Of a DNA stretch of 64,000 nt, positions 9,090 through 17,502 are shown piece by piece (position 1 is the first letter of the stretch; the number at the start of each line of letters is the position of its first letter). The notes beneath the pieces are model-generated. The model saw only the letters and a list, made by a program, of their open reading frames with translations. It ran no database searches and was not told the DNA's origin. Source of the stretch: Flavobacterium yafengii (lineage in GTDB: Bacteria > Bacteroidota > Bacteroidia > Flavobacteriales > Flavobacteriaceae); the NCBI RefSeq assembly GCF_030010375.1, contig NZ_JASCRY010000005.1, positions 124,001-188,000 of the forward strand. Direction: 5' to 3'. A program made the translations under genes and the position numbers.

Positions 9090-10142
9090 TTATAATCCTA
9101 AGTTTTTTCTATTAAAAGCCTTATTAGTTTCCACCGCTGCAAAATCATCAAATGCTTTGTCGGTAACTTTTATAATATGATTTTTTATAAATTCAGCACC
9201 TTCACGTGCTCCATCTTCTTGATTTTTTATGCAACATTCCCATTCCATAACTGCCCAACCTTTGAAATCATATTGTGCCAGTTTGCTAAAAATAGTTTTA
9301 AAATCAATTTGACCATCTCCAGGGGAACGATAACGGCCCGCACGATTTACCCAACTTTGATATCCTCCAAAAGTTCCTTGCTTTCCTGTAGGGTTAAACT
9401 CGGCATCCTTCACGTGAAAAGCTTTAATCCTTTCATGATAAAAATCAATATATTGTATGTAGTCTAATTGCTGTAATACAAAATGTGATGGATCATAAAG
9501 CAAACAAGCTCTGGAATGGTTATTTACAGCCTTCAGAAACATTTCATAGGTTTCCCCATCAAACAAATCTTCTCCCGGATGAATTTCATAGCAAAGATCG
9601 ATCCCATTTTGATCAAACTCATTTAAAATTGGCAACCACCGTTTTGCCAATTCAGCAAAACCATCTTCCACTAATCCCGGAGGCCTTTGTGGCCAAGGGT
9701 GAAAATATTGCCAAAGCAAAGAACCACTAAAAGTTGCATGTGCATTTAAGCCTAAATTTCGGGATGCTTTTGCAGCATATTTCAATTGTTGAACAGCCCA
9801 TTCTTGTCTGGCTTTAGAATTACCATGTACATTTACCGGAGCAAAAGCGTCAAAAAAGTCATCATAAGCTGGATGAACTGCAACTAACTGACCTTGTAAA
9901 TGCGTTGATAATTCCGTGATTTCTAAACCGTAAGAAGCAATTGTACCTTTAAGTTCATCGGCATACGTTTTACTTTCTGCAGCCTTTTGCAAATCAATGA
10001 ATCGAGTATCTAATGTTGGCATTTGAATACCTTTAAAACCTAAATCAGCAGCCCATTTACAAATTCCGTCTAAGGAATTAAAAGGAGCTTCGTCACTGAT
10101 AAATTGAGCTAAAAATACTGCAGGGCCTTGTATTGTTGTCAT
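9090..10142 (-). CDS. Sugar phosphate isomerase/epimerase (TIM barrel), cytoplasmic
   Basis: A 350-residue protein of the xylose-isomerase-like TIM-barrel family without a signal peptide. Visible features are GFKGIQMP early, CYEIHPGEDLFDG (Glu and His ligands), CLLYDPSHFVLQQ (Asp/His), FHVKDAEF (His) and WAVMEWECC near the C-terminus. It is longer than the two exported relatives at the operon's end and differs from them in sequence. It follows the cytoplasmic Gfo/Idh gene after 38 nt, so the two may act together on an imported keto-sugar. Confidence 0.87.
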   Translation of the reverse strand: MTTIQGPAVFLAQFISDEAPFNSLDGICKWAADLGFKGIQMPTLDTRFIDLQKAAESKTYADELKGTIASYGLEITELSTHLQGQLVAVHPAYDDFFDAFAPVNVHGNSKARQEWAVQQLKYAAKASRNLGLNAHATFSGSLLWQYFHPWPQRPPGLVEDGFAELAKRWLPILNEFDQNGIDLCYEIHPGEDLFDGETYEMFLKAVNNHSRACLLYDPSHFVLQQLDYIQYIDFYHERIKAFHVKDAEFNPTGKQGTFGGYQSWVNRAGRYRSPGDGQIDFKTIFSKLAQYDFKGWAVMEWECCIKNQEDGAREGAEFIKNHIIKVTDKAFDDFAAVETNKAFNRKNLGL

Positions 10143-10180
10143 ATTATATTTTGTCTAAAACTTTTATGAATTCCTTTTTG

Positions 10181-11344
10181 TTACAAAACGTAAGGAGTCC
10201 ATTTTTTATCAGATTGTGATGATGTTACTACGTTATCAATAAATGCCATTCCTCTTAATCCATCTTCAACAGAAGGGAAGTCTAACATTTCAGGAGTAGG
10301 TTCTGTGCCATCTAATTTACAACCCAGTGTTAATGCAAAGTTGCGGTAAATATTAGCAAATGCTTCTAAATAACCTTCTGGATGTCCGCCAGGAGTACGG
10401 CAATTATGAGTTGCAAATGAAGATAAATGAGCTCCATAATTAGATCCCGCTCTTAAAATTTGGGCAGGTTCATCTAACCACCTAACCATTAAAGTATTTG
10501 GGTCGTGTTGGAACCATTCGATCCCACCTTTTTCACCATAGATCCTTATTTTTAAAGCGTTTTCTTCTCCAGCTGCAACTTGCGATGCGATTAAAACCCC
10601 TTTTGCACCATTATCAAACTTTAATAGTACAGCGCCATCATCATCCATTACGCGGCCTTCAACTAATGTGTTCAATTCAGCACAGACATCTGTAATTTTA
10701 GCACCGGTAATATATTCAGCTAAATGTGATGCATGTGTTCCAATGTCACCCATTACAGAACTTTTTCCTGATTTTGTAGGATCTGTTCTCCAAGCAGCTT
10801 GTGCATTTCCTTCTCTTTCAGATAGTTTACTTAACCATCCTTGAGGATATTCTACTAAAACTTTTCTAATCTTACCTAGTTTTCCTTCTCTGATCATTGC
10901 TTTCGCTTGTTTGACCATTGGATAGCCAGAATAGGTATGTGTTAAACAAAGTATTAGTCCAGTTTCTTCTACTTTTTGTTTCAATAGTTTTGCTTCCTCC
11001 AAGGAAAAAGTCATCGGTTTTTCAATTACAACGTTAAAACCATGATCTAAAGCCATCATAGCAGGTGCAAAATGTGCAAAATTTGGTGTAACAATCGTTA
11101 CAAAATCGATTCTTTCGTCAGCAGGTAAAGCTGCTTCCGCTTTAATCATTTCGTCATACGTTAAATACGTTCTTGATTCCGGAAGAAACAAGGCTTTACC
11201 AGATGCTATTGCGGTTTCGGGTTTTATACTTAATGCACCACAACTTAATTCAATTAGTCCATCCATATTGGCGGCTAAGCGGTGAATAGCACCTATAAAG
11301 GCATCTTGGCCACCACCGACCATACCCATTCTTAATTTTCTCAT
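10181..11344 (-). CDS. Gfo/Idh/MocA family NAD(P)-dependent oxidoreductase
   Basis: A 387-residue protein with no signal peptide, so probably cytoplasmic. The nucleotide-binding loop is MGMVGGGQDAFIGAIHR and the catalytic Lys lies in VVIEKPMTF. The C-terminal domain contains GDIGTHASHLAEYITG, with the conserved His pair. It could reduce a 3-keto-sugar back to the parent hexose or oxidise a related polyol. The start follows the GMC gene after 10 nt, indicating co-transcription. Confidence 0.9.
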   Translation of the reverse strand: MRKLRMGMVGGGQDAFIGAIHRLAANMDGLIELSCGALSIKPETAIASGKALFLPESRTYLTYDEMIKAEAALPADERIDFVTIVTPNFAHFAPAMMALDHGFNVVIEKPMTFSLEEAKLLKQKVEETGLILCLTHTYSGYPMVKQAKAMIREGKLGKIRKVLVEYPQGWLSKLSEREGNAQAAWRTDPTKSGKSSVMGDIGTHASHLAEYITGAKITDVCAELNTLVEGRVMDDDGAVLLKFDNGAKGVLIASQVAAGEENALKIRIYGEKGGIEWFQHDPNTLMVRWLDEPAQILRAGSNYGAHLSSFATHNCRTPGGHPEGYLEAFANIYRNFALTLGCKLDGTEPTPEMLDFPSVEDGLRGMAFIDNVVTSSQSDKKWTPYVL

Positions 11345-11354
11345 AATGATGAAC

Positions 11355-13058
11355 CTAAATATTTCCTTTTTTTAATTCTTTTACTGCATAATCACATGCA
11401 CGAGCCGTTAAAGCCATAAATGTTAATGATGGATTTTGACAAGCGATAGAAGGCATACAAGAACCATCGGTAACAAATACATTATTAACTTCATGCATTT
11501 GATTCCATTTATTTAGAACTGAATCTTTAGGGTCATTACCCATTCTAGCAGTACCCATTTCGTGTATAGCCATTCCAGGGTAACAATCGTTATCGTATGT
11601 TTTTACATTTTTGATTCCAGACGCTTCAAGCATTTCGGCAGCATCATTCATCATGTCCTCACGCATTTTTGCTTCATTCTCTTTGTATTCACAATCAATA
11701 GCCAAAACAGGTTGTCCCCATTTGTCTTTTTTGTTGTGATCAATGTAAACTTTGTTTTCATAATAAGGTAACATTTCTCCAAAACCACCTAATCCCATAC
11801 TCCAGGAATCAGCAGGTAAAGACATGGTCGATTTAAAGTTTTCACCAAAAGCTAATTCGGCAACTTCTTTATGCCATGATCCTCTGCTGGCACCTCCTTG
11901 GTAACCAAAACCTCTTAAATAATCACGTTTATCACCACCTACATTCTGGTATCTTGGAATATAAATTCCGTTAGCTCTTCTTCCGTAAGTGTATTTATCT
12001 TCAAAACCTTCAGCACTTCCTTCAGCACCGCAACGGAAATGATGATCCATTAAATTATGTCCTAATTGTCCACTTGCGTTACCCATTCCATTCGGATGTG
12101 CTTCTGAAGTTGAATTTAATAAGATAAATGTTGATCCTAAAGTGGAACCATTTACAAAAACAATTTTAGCATAAAACTCCATAGTTTCATTTGTTTCTGC
12201 ATCAATTACCATTACCCCTTTTGCTTTTTTGGTATCTTTATCGTAAATGATGTGATTTACAATAGAGTAAGGTCTTACTGTTAATCTATTAGTAGCCATT
12301 GCAGCCGGTAATGTAGATGATTGTGTGCTGAAATAGGCTCCAAACGGACAACCACGACTACATAAATTTCTATATTGACAACTACCACGACCTTTGTGAG
12401 GCACAGTTAAGTTAGCCGTACGTCCTATAGTAAGAATACGTGTTCTATTATAATGTTTTTCTAATCTTTCTTTTACTGATTTTTCTACACAGTTTAAATC
12501 CATTGGAGGTAAAAATTTACCATCTGGTAAAAGAGGCCAGTTTTCAGCTTGCCCACTGATTCCTACGAATTTTTCAACATAATCATACCACTTGGTAAGG
12601 TCTTTATAACGAATAGGCCAATCATTTCCATGACCATCCTTGGCGTTATCTTCAAAATTATGGTCACTAAAACGGTAACTTTGACGCCCCCACATTAAAG
12701 ATTTTCCTCCAACATGAAATCCTCGGTACCAGTCAAAACGCTTGTCTTCCGTGTACGGACATTCTAAGTCATTAACCCACCATTTTTCGGTAGCTTCATT
12801 GTATGGATAATCACGAGTTTGTACTGGATGTGTTCTTTTTTGTTCTTCAGTAAGTTTACCGGCATGCTCAAATTCCCATGGAGCTTTCATTGCAGATTCA
12901 TAATCTTTAACATGCTCAATGTTCATTCCTCGTTCTAGCATCAAAACTTTCAAACCCTTTTCGGTAAGTTCTTTTGCTGCCCAACCACCACTAATTCCTG
13001 ATCCTATTACAATAGCATCATATGTATTTTCCTCTTTTAAATTCGTATTTATATTCAC
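11355..13058 (-). CDS. GMC family FAD-dependent oxidoreductase (sugar dehydrogenase catalytic subunit)
   Basis: A 567-residue flavoprotein. The FAD-binding loop GSGISGG is at residues 19-25. The C-terminal GMC domain contains AIHEMGTARMG, with the catalytic His, and CQNPSLTFMALTAR, with the paired Asn. Near residue 230 a C-x5-C-x3-C cluster (CQYRNLCSRGC) resembles the [3Fe-4S] ligands of bacterial FAD-dependent glucose and fructose dehydrogenases. There is no signal peptide. The small subunit encoded just upstream has one and probably carries this protein through the Tat system. The context suggests oxidation of a glycoside at C3, as in glucoside 3-dehydrogenases. Confidence 0.9.
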   Translation of the reverse strand: MNINTNLKEENTYDAIVIGSGISGGWAAKELTEKGLKVLMLERGMNIEHVKDYESAMKAPWEFEHAGKLTEEQKRTHPVQTRDYPYNEATEKWWVNDLECPYTEDKRFDWYRGFHVGGKSLMWGRQSYRFSDHNFEDNAKDGHGNDWPIRYKDLTKWYDYVEKFVGISGQAENWPLLPDGKFLPPMDLNCVEKSVKERLEKHYNRTRILTIGRTANLTVPHKGRGSCQYRNLCSRGCPFGAYFSTQSSTLPAAMATNRLTVRPYSIVNHIIYDKDTKKAKGVMVIDAETNETMEFYAKIVFVNGSTLGSTFILLNSTSEAHPNGMGNASGQLGHNLMDHHFRCGAEGSAEGFEDKYTYGRRANGIYIPRYQNVGGDKRDYLRGFGYQGGASRGSWHKEVAELAFGENFKSTMSLPADSWSMGLGGFGEMLPYYENKVYIDHNKKDKWGQPVLAIDCEYKENEAKMREDMMNDAAEMLEASGIKNVKTYDNDCYPGMAIHEMGTARMGNDPKDSVLNKWNQMHEVNNVFVTDGSCMPSIACQNPSLTFMALTARACDYAVKELKKGNI

Positions 13059-13110
13059 GTGTAGTATTTTTATTTAATAAAATAGTTTAAAACAAAAGTT
13101 CCAATACAAA

Positions 13111-13674
13111 TTAGTTGGTAGCCCAAGCTTTTTGTCCAGGTTTGTAATCAGCATTTCCATCGTATCTACCAGGAACTGGAAGATATTCACGTGCTTGTGT
13201 ACAGCCTATTTCTGAAGAGTAATACCCCAGAAGGGTCAAATCTCTTGCAATCAAAAAGAAAGAAGGTGCTTTTCCATTAGCAATTGTTTCATCTTTTAAA
13301 GCTCCCATTAATTTCTGGCGTTCTTCAATTGACATAGCCAAGAAATCTTTATTGAAATCTTTCAAACATTTTGCTTGCATTTCTTTCATTCCTGATGCAA
13401 AAATCTCTTGCATTTGTGCTGGATAACAATCTCTAATCATCATAGGAATAAAAGCGCCAAGTCCTGCAGCTTTAGCTCCTGGTGAAGATGCTGTCGTCGG
13501 TATAATGATATCGGCAAATTCAGCTAAAACTTCCTCGTCCGAAGCGGAAAAAAATACTCGATTTTTCTCTTTTTCAGGCAAAGTAAAACTTTCAAATAAA
13601 ACGCCCATTGTAGTTGCTGAGATTGCGCTTCCCATCAAAAACGCAACGCTTTTAAGTGCTTCTCTTCTATTCAT
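13111..13674 (-). CDS. Gluconate 2-dehydrogenase subunit 3 family protein (small subunit)
   Basis: A 187-residue protein with a twin-arginine N-terminus (Arg3-Arg4, then a hydrophobic stretch to about residue 27). The mature part has family features: LAEFADIIIPTTASSPGAKAAG followed by a helical region. In known enzymes this subunit pairs with a GMC catalytic subunit and supplies the Tat signal for the complex. It is the first gene of the ten-gene operon and lies 52 nt before the GMC gene. The upstream AT-rich region must hold the promoter, but no TAnnTTTG match was found there. Confidence 0.9.
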   Translation of the reverse strand: MNRREALKSVAFLMGSAISATTMGVLFESFTLPEKEKNRVFFSASDEEVLAEFADIIIPTTASSPGAKAAGLGAFIPMMIRDCYPAQMQEIFASGMKEMQAKCLKDFNKDFLAMSIEERQKLMGALKDETIANGKAPSFFLIARDLTLLGYYSSEIGCTQAREYLPVPGRYDGNADYKPGQKAWATN

Positions 13675-14192
13675 TTGTTAATTATTAAAATTGTTTATTA
13701 TTCTTAAATTATTATAACCTTACAATAATAAAGAAAAAAAAAATAGCTTAGTTTTTTTTATGTTAATTTATTGAATAATTCCATTTTTTTCAAATTATTA
13801 AGGGAATCACTTTAAAAAATTCATTAAACACTATCTGTAATCTATTAAAACAAGAAAAAAAATATATTTTTAAAAATAGAGAAGGAGTAAAAATCCTTTA
13901 ATTTGTTGATTTTAGTTAAATTTAATCAGTATTAACTCATAAAATTTAATTCAATTTCCATTTTAAGGAATTTCAATGCGTTAAAATGACATTATCGCCA
14001 AAAATTAAACTTAAAAATGAATTTTAATTAGTGTAGTAAAATTCGATATAGAAATGATAAAAAATTGTCTATATTTTTAAGAGAATAAAAGTTCAAAAGA
14101 TAAAAAATATAAAACTAAAAAATAAGTCTAAATTAGGAATTAAATAAAAAAGTAGACCTCAAAAAGTTTTAAATTTGATTTAATGAAAAAAT
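13675..14192. other. 518-bp AT-rich intergenic region
   Basis: It lies between two minus-strand operons and should hold the promoter of the sugar-oxidation operon and the end of the amidoligase operon. I found no TAnnTTTG element, no convincing terminator and no plausible small gene. A short AGTTAA/TTAACT pair near 13920 is the only symmetry noticed. Confidence 0.5.
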
Positions 14193-15383
14193 TTATCTTT
14201 CAAATAAGCCAAGCGTTCCGCCAACCCAATCTTTGTCTTTATTGAATTTGACACCTATCATTTCACCACGGCTCAATCGGACCAAGTTGCACAGTAGAGT
14301 AGGTGAAGCGTCGTCTTTTTTCCAAACACAGAGTACACGTACTTCGGCTTTTACTTTTCCATCAGGAGATTGTACAATAGGAAGGTAGTTTACTTTTTTT
14401 TGAAGAATATAAAGTTCTTTCTCAACAACTGCTTCAATATCTTCTTTTGTTACATGGAAAATTACTCCTGTTCCTGAGAAAGAAAATAGAGGTTTTAGAA
14501 CGTAATTTTCTAAATCTTTAGGAATTTCTTTTAGTTCACTTAATAATGTAGTTTCAATAAAATATTTTCCTTTAAGAAATGGTAAAATAAATTTACTGAT
14601 TCGAAAAAACCAATTAGGATGTCCAGCCCATTCTACATCAAGTTCATCAGAGAAATGAAAATTTAATTTTAAATCAGTACGCAAATCCAATTCATCAAAA
14701 ATAACCCTATTATAGATTCTTTTTACCCGGATTTCATCACCTTTTTCGTTTTTATAAAATAGTTGTTTGCCTTTCTTTATAAGTTCAGTAACGCAAACTA
14801 TCGGTATACCAATATCTCTTCGGCAATAATAAAAATCAATCTTGGTGTTTTGTTTTTCGGGTTCAATTTCAAGGAGAATTACATTTTCTTTTGGATGATT
14901 GTTACAAATCGCTTCTTCCAAAATATCCAGATATTCCTGCGGTTCAATGTTATTGATAAATGGGGTTAACTCGCTGAGGAATGGATAATGATTCTTAAAT
15001 TTTTCATACAAATTAATCTGATAATTATACAAAGAAGGAAATCCTTGCACTTCAATAAGTTTAGGAATAAGTAGTCCGTCTTCTTCACAAATCCCAAAAT
15101 CAATTGCTAGAAAAGTAGTATGATTGTCTTCATTTGGAACTTTATGGTTTAGTTCTAATGATTTATTTGAAAGTGACTTAAAGTCTTCTTTTTGAATAAA
15201 AGCTATAACTTCATTACAACCTTCAATCAATTGTTTTTTAAGCTCTTTCGAAATAAAAAAAGGGGTTTCACCTAAACGGAAAGTAGGCATGTAATTAAAA
15301 TCGGAAGCAATATCATCTTTAAATTCTTGATATTTTGTTTCTGTAAATTGAGCATTAAATAACTCCCGATATTTTGAAATCAT
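14193..15383 (-). CDS. ATP-grasp-like protein, possibly circularly permuted
   Basis: A 396-residue protein I do not recognise with certainty. LAIDFGI (Asp95) and LIEVQGFPS (Glu111, Gln113) look like the Mg-binding part of an ATP-grasp fold. NYVLKPLFSFSGTG (Lys297, then a Gly-rich loop at 303-306) looks like the ATP-binding part. Metal-binding elements before ATP-binding elements is the order expected of a circularly permuted ATP-grasp, as in glutathionylspermidine-synthase-like proteins. A C-terminal Arg-rich segment (KAEVRVLCVW) is also compatible. It is the last gene of a five-gene amidoligase operon. Ligation of a carboxylate to an amine is inferred. Confidence 0.7.
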   Translation of the reverse strand: MISKYRELFNAQFTETKYQEFKDDIASDFNYMPTFRLGETPFFISKELKKQLIEGCNEVIAFIQKEDFKSLSNKSLELNHKVPNEDNHTTFLAIDFGICEEDGLLIPKLIEVQGFPSLYNYQINLYEKFKNHYPFLSELTPFINNIEPQEYLDILEEAICNNHPKENVILLEIEPEKQNTKIDFYYCRRDIGIPIVCVTELIKKGKQLFYKNEKGDEIRVKRIYNRVIFDELDLRTDLKLNFHFSDELDVEWAGHPNWFFRISKFILPFLKGKYFIETTLLSELKEIPKDLENYVLKPLFSFSGTGVIFHVTKEDIEAVVEKELYILQKKVNYLPIVQSPDGKVKAEVRVLCVWKKDDASPTLLCNLVRLSRGEMIGVKFNKDKDWVGGTLGLFER

Positions 15384-15398
15384 CTCGAAATGAATTTA

Positions 15399-16229
15399 TT
15401 AATTAGAAAGCATTTTCTTGGTTTTCATCAAGTCATTAATAGCAGTTCGCAAAAAATTTGGAATCAAGGTTTCATTAGTTCGGTATATTTTATCATCATC
15501 TAATAAATCTTCCAGCATGTTTCTAAACTTCCTTTTCCCTTTCATAGCCCTAATTTTTTCTTTTGCCTGTTTGTTTCTTAAATGAGAGACAAAGCTTATC
15601 GGATCTGCTTCGGGATGAAATTGTGTACCTACAAAATAGTCCGTAAAACGAACCGCCATAATCGCACGCTCGTATTGAACATGGTCCCTAATTTTTTCCA
15701 ATGAAATAATCTTAGCTCCTTTTTTGGCAAAAACACTAAGTTTTGGCTGTACTACTTGATAATCTCTGGAATCAATTGCGTAAAAAGGATCTGCCAGTCC
15801 TTCAAATAAAGAATCTGTGAGCCCTTCCTTGGTTTTATGAATAGTCATTACACCAAAAGAAGTATCATTTCTTCTAGTCACTGTGGCCAACCCAAAATGC
15901 AAGCAAGCCATTTGAAAAGAATGACAAATGAATAGTACATGCTTTTTAACCTCATTTTCACTATTCCATTTGTTCAATGAATCAATAAAAGCATAATATT
16001 TCACATCCCAATTTCCATCACCAATCATTGGATTTCCTGGGCCTCCAGTTGAAATATAAATATCAAATTCTTTAATATCAGGCAATTCACATTTTACCCG
16101 AACGTCAAATATTTCAAAACTAACCACAGGACTAAACCTGTTCACAACATCAATTATACAACGCATCCCTTGATTAGGTTCACCCTTGTACATATCTAAA
16201 AGCGCTATTTTTATAATTTTATTCGACAT
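15399..16229 (-). CDS. Class I glutamine amidotransferase-like protein
   Basis: A 276-residue protein with an apparently complete GATase1 triad: the nucleophile Cys102 in LFICHSFQMA, and His205 and Glu207 in TQFHPEAD. The oxyanion-strand motif is STGGPGNP at 60-67. The nucleophile elbow reads CHSFQ where GMP-synthase-type enzymes have CxGHQ. The C-terminal ~60 residues are Lys/Arg-rich and not part of the usual domain. It would release ammonia from glutamine or cleave a gamma-glutamyl bond. It stands alone rather than fused to a synthetase, so its partner is probably one of the neighbouring ligases. Confidence 0.85.
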   Translation of the reverse strand: MSNKIIKIALLDMYKGEPNQGMRCIIDVVNRFSPVVSFEIFDVRVKCELPDIKEFDIYISTGGPGNPMIGDGNWDVKYYAFIDSLNKWNSENEVKKHVLFICHSFQMACLHFGLATVTRRNDTSFGVMTIHKTKEGLTDSLFEGLADPFYAIDSRDYQVVQPKLSVFAKKGAKIISLEKIRDHVQYERAIMAVRFTDYFVGTQFHPEADPISFVSHLRNKQAKEKIRAMKGKRKFRNMLEDLLDDDKIYRTNETLIPNFLRTAINDLMKTKKMLSN

Positions 16230-16269
16230 AACTATTTTTAAAAAACAATGCGCAAAGATAATTTATATT

Positions 16270-17376
16270 TTATAATCCCCTTGTAAATTCACCAGTTATA
16301 AAGTCTACCACTTTGGAAAGATCACCAGTTTCTTCAAAAACGGTTAATTGTTTGTCTGCTCCGGTTCCATTTTTTAAAATTTCATGGACATAATTAATAT
16401 CTTCACGACTTCCTAATTCATCAACAACATCATCAATAAAATCTAACAATTCCAAGATAAGCATTTTGGTTTCCACTTCTTTTTGTAATCCAAAATCAAT
16501 CATATTATTATCAATTCCATAACGAGCTGCACGAAATTTATTTTCCTTAATCAAAGCCAATCGATAAATATTGAAACTCGTATTATTCATGTTCAATTTG
16601 TAAAGTTTAGCCACAATTGCCTGAATAATAGCAACAATACAAATAGTTTCATCAACCGTTAAGCACATATCACAAATCCTGAATTCTATCGTATTATAAA
16701 ACGGATGCAAGCGTAAATCCCACCAAATTTTCTTTGGATTATCAATACAATTTGTTTTTACCAGAGTCTCTAAATAATTCTCATAGGAACTCACCGAGTC
16801 AAAATATTCCGGCAATCCAGTTCTTGGAAACTTGTCAAAAACTTTTGTTCTAAACGACTTATAACCTGTTTTTCTGCCTTCCCAAAAAGGTGAATTTGTC
16901 GAAAGTGCAAATATGTGAGGTAGAAAATAAGTAGCTTGATTCATTAATTGCAAACCAATTTCTCTGTTTTCAATTCCGACATGACAGTGCATTCCAAAAA
17001 TCAAATTAGAGCGTGCCGCATCTTGCAATTCATTAACAATATCGTGGTATCTTGGGTCGTCAGTTATGGGCTGATCCTGCCATTTTGAAAAAGGATGCGT
17101 TCCGGCACCACCAACAATAAGATCTTGTTTGTCCGCTAATTCAACAATTTTGGAACGTAAAAACCGAATCTCATTTTTGGCATCATTAACACTATGACAA
17201 ATATTAGTTCCTACTTCCACCACAGATTGGTGCATTTCTGCCTTAACCTGCTCATTTAAAATTATTTTGGCACCATCAACAATTTTTGATAAATGCGACC
17301 GCAAATCTCTTGTTTCAGGATCAATAATCTGATATTCTTCTTCTACACCAAGTGTAAAAACGGGTAATTTTTTCAT
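16270..17376 (-). CDS. GCS2-type carboxylate-amine ligase (YbdK-like)
   Basis: A 368-residue protein of the glutamate-cysteine ligase family 2. The N-terminal FTLGVEEEYQIID carries the metal-binding Glu residues, and MHCHVGIE and the later HPFYNTIEFRICDMCLT are further family signatures. Members activate a carboxylate with ATP and join it to an amine; some make gamma-glutamylcysteine weakly. With two ATP-grasp-like proteins, an amidotransferase and an esterase next to it, a role in an unusual peptide-like metabolite is more likely than glutathione synthesis (inference). An intergenic repeat lies between it and the upstream ATP-grasp gene. Confidence 0.9.
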   Translation of the reverse strand: MKKLPVFTLGVEEEYQIIDPETRDLRSHLSKIVDGAKIILNEQVKAEMHQSVVEVGTNICHSVNDAKNEIRFLRSKIVELADKQDLIVGGAGTHPFSKWQDQPITDDPRYHDIVNELQDAARSNLIFGMHCHVGIENREIGLQLMNQATYFLPHIFALSTNSPFWEGRKTGYKSFRTKVFDKFPRTGLPEYFDSVSSYENYLETLVKTNCIDNPKKIWWDLRLHPFYNTIEFRICDMCLTVDETICIVAIIQAIVAKLYKLNMNNTSFNIYRLALIKENKFRAARYGIDNNMIDFGLQKEVETKMLILELLDFIDDVVDELGSREDINYVHEILKNGTGADKQLTVFEETGDLSKVVDFITGEFTRGL

Positions 17377-17392
17377 TAATTTATTTTTTTTA

Positions 17393-17481
17393 GGAGCTAA
17401 TTCCCGCTTTCCGTTTCAATCTTTTTTGTCCTGAAAAAGTTCAGGACAAAAAAAGGATTTTCACTGCAATCGGGGCTAGGG
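17393..17481. repeat. Intergenic repeat with variable hairpin core, copy 1
   Basis: The outer parts read AGCTAATTCCCGCT at the left and ATCGGGGCTA at the right, matching the copy at 24190-24274. The core is a hairpin with arms 17421-17435 and 17440-17455 around GTCCTGAA/TTCAGGAC, unrelated to the other copy's core. It sits between two co-oriented genes of the amidoligase operon. Confidence 0.8.
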
Positions 17482-17502
17482 CATTCGACAATGAATAGAA
17501 TC

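Noticed and set aside
9177..9730. Plus-strand frames (about 96 and 81 codons) opposite the TIM-barrel gene at 9090-10142
   Set aside because: They lie antisense to a well-supported gene, with no promoter or family resemblance.
17421..17455. Hairpin as a terminator splitting the amidoligase operon
   Set aside because: It is the core of a repeat element found elsewhere, and the genes on both sides belong to the same functional set; partial termination remains possible but is not shown.
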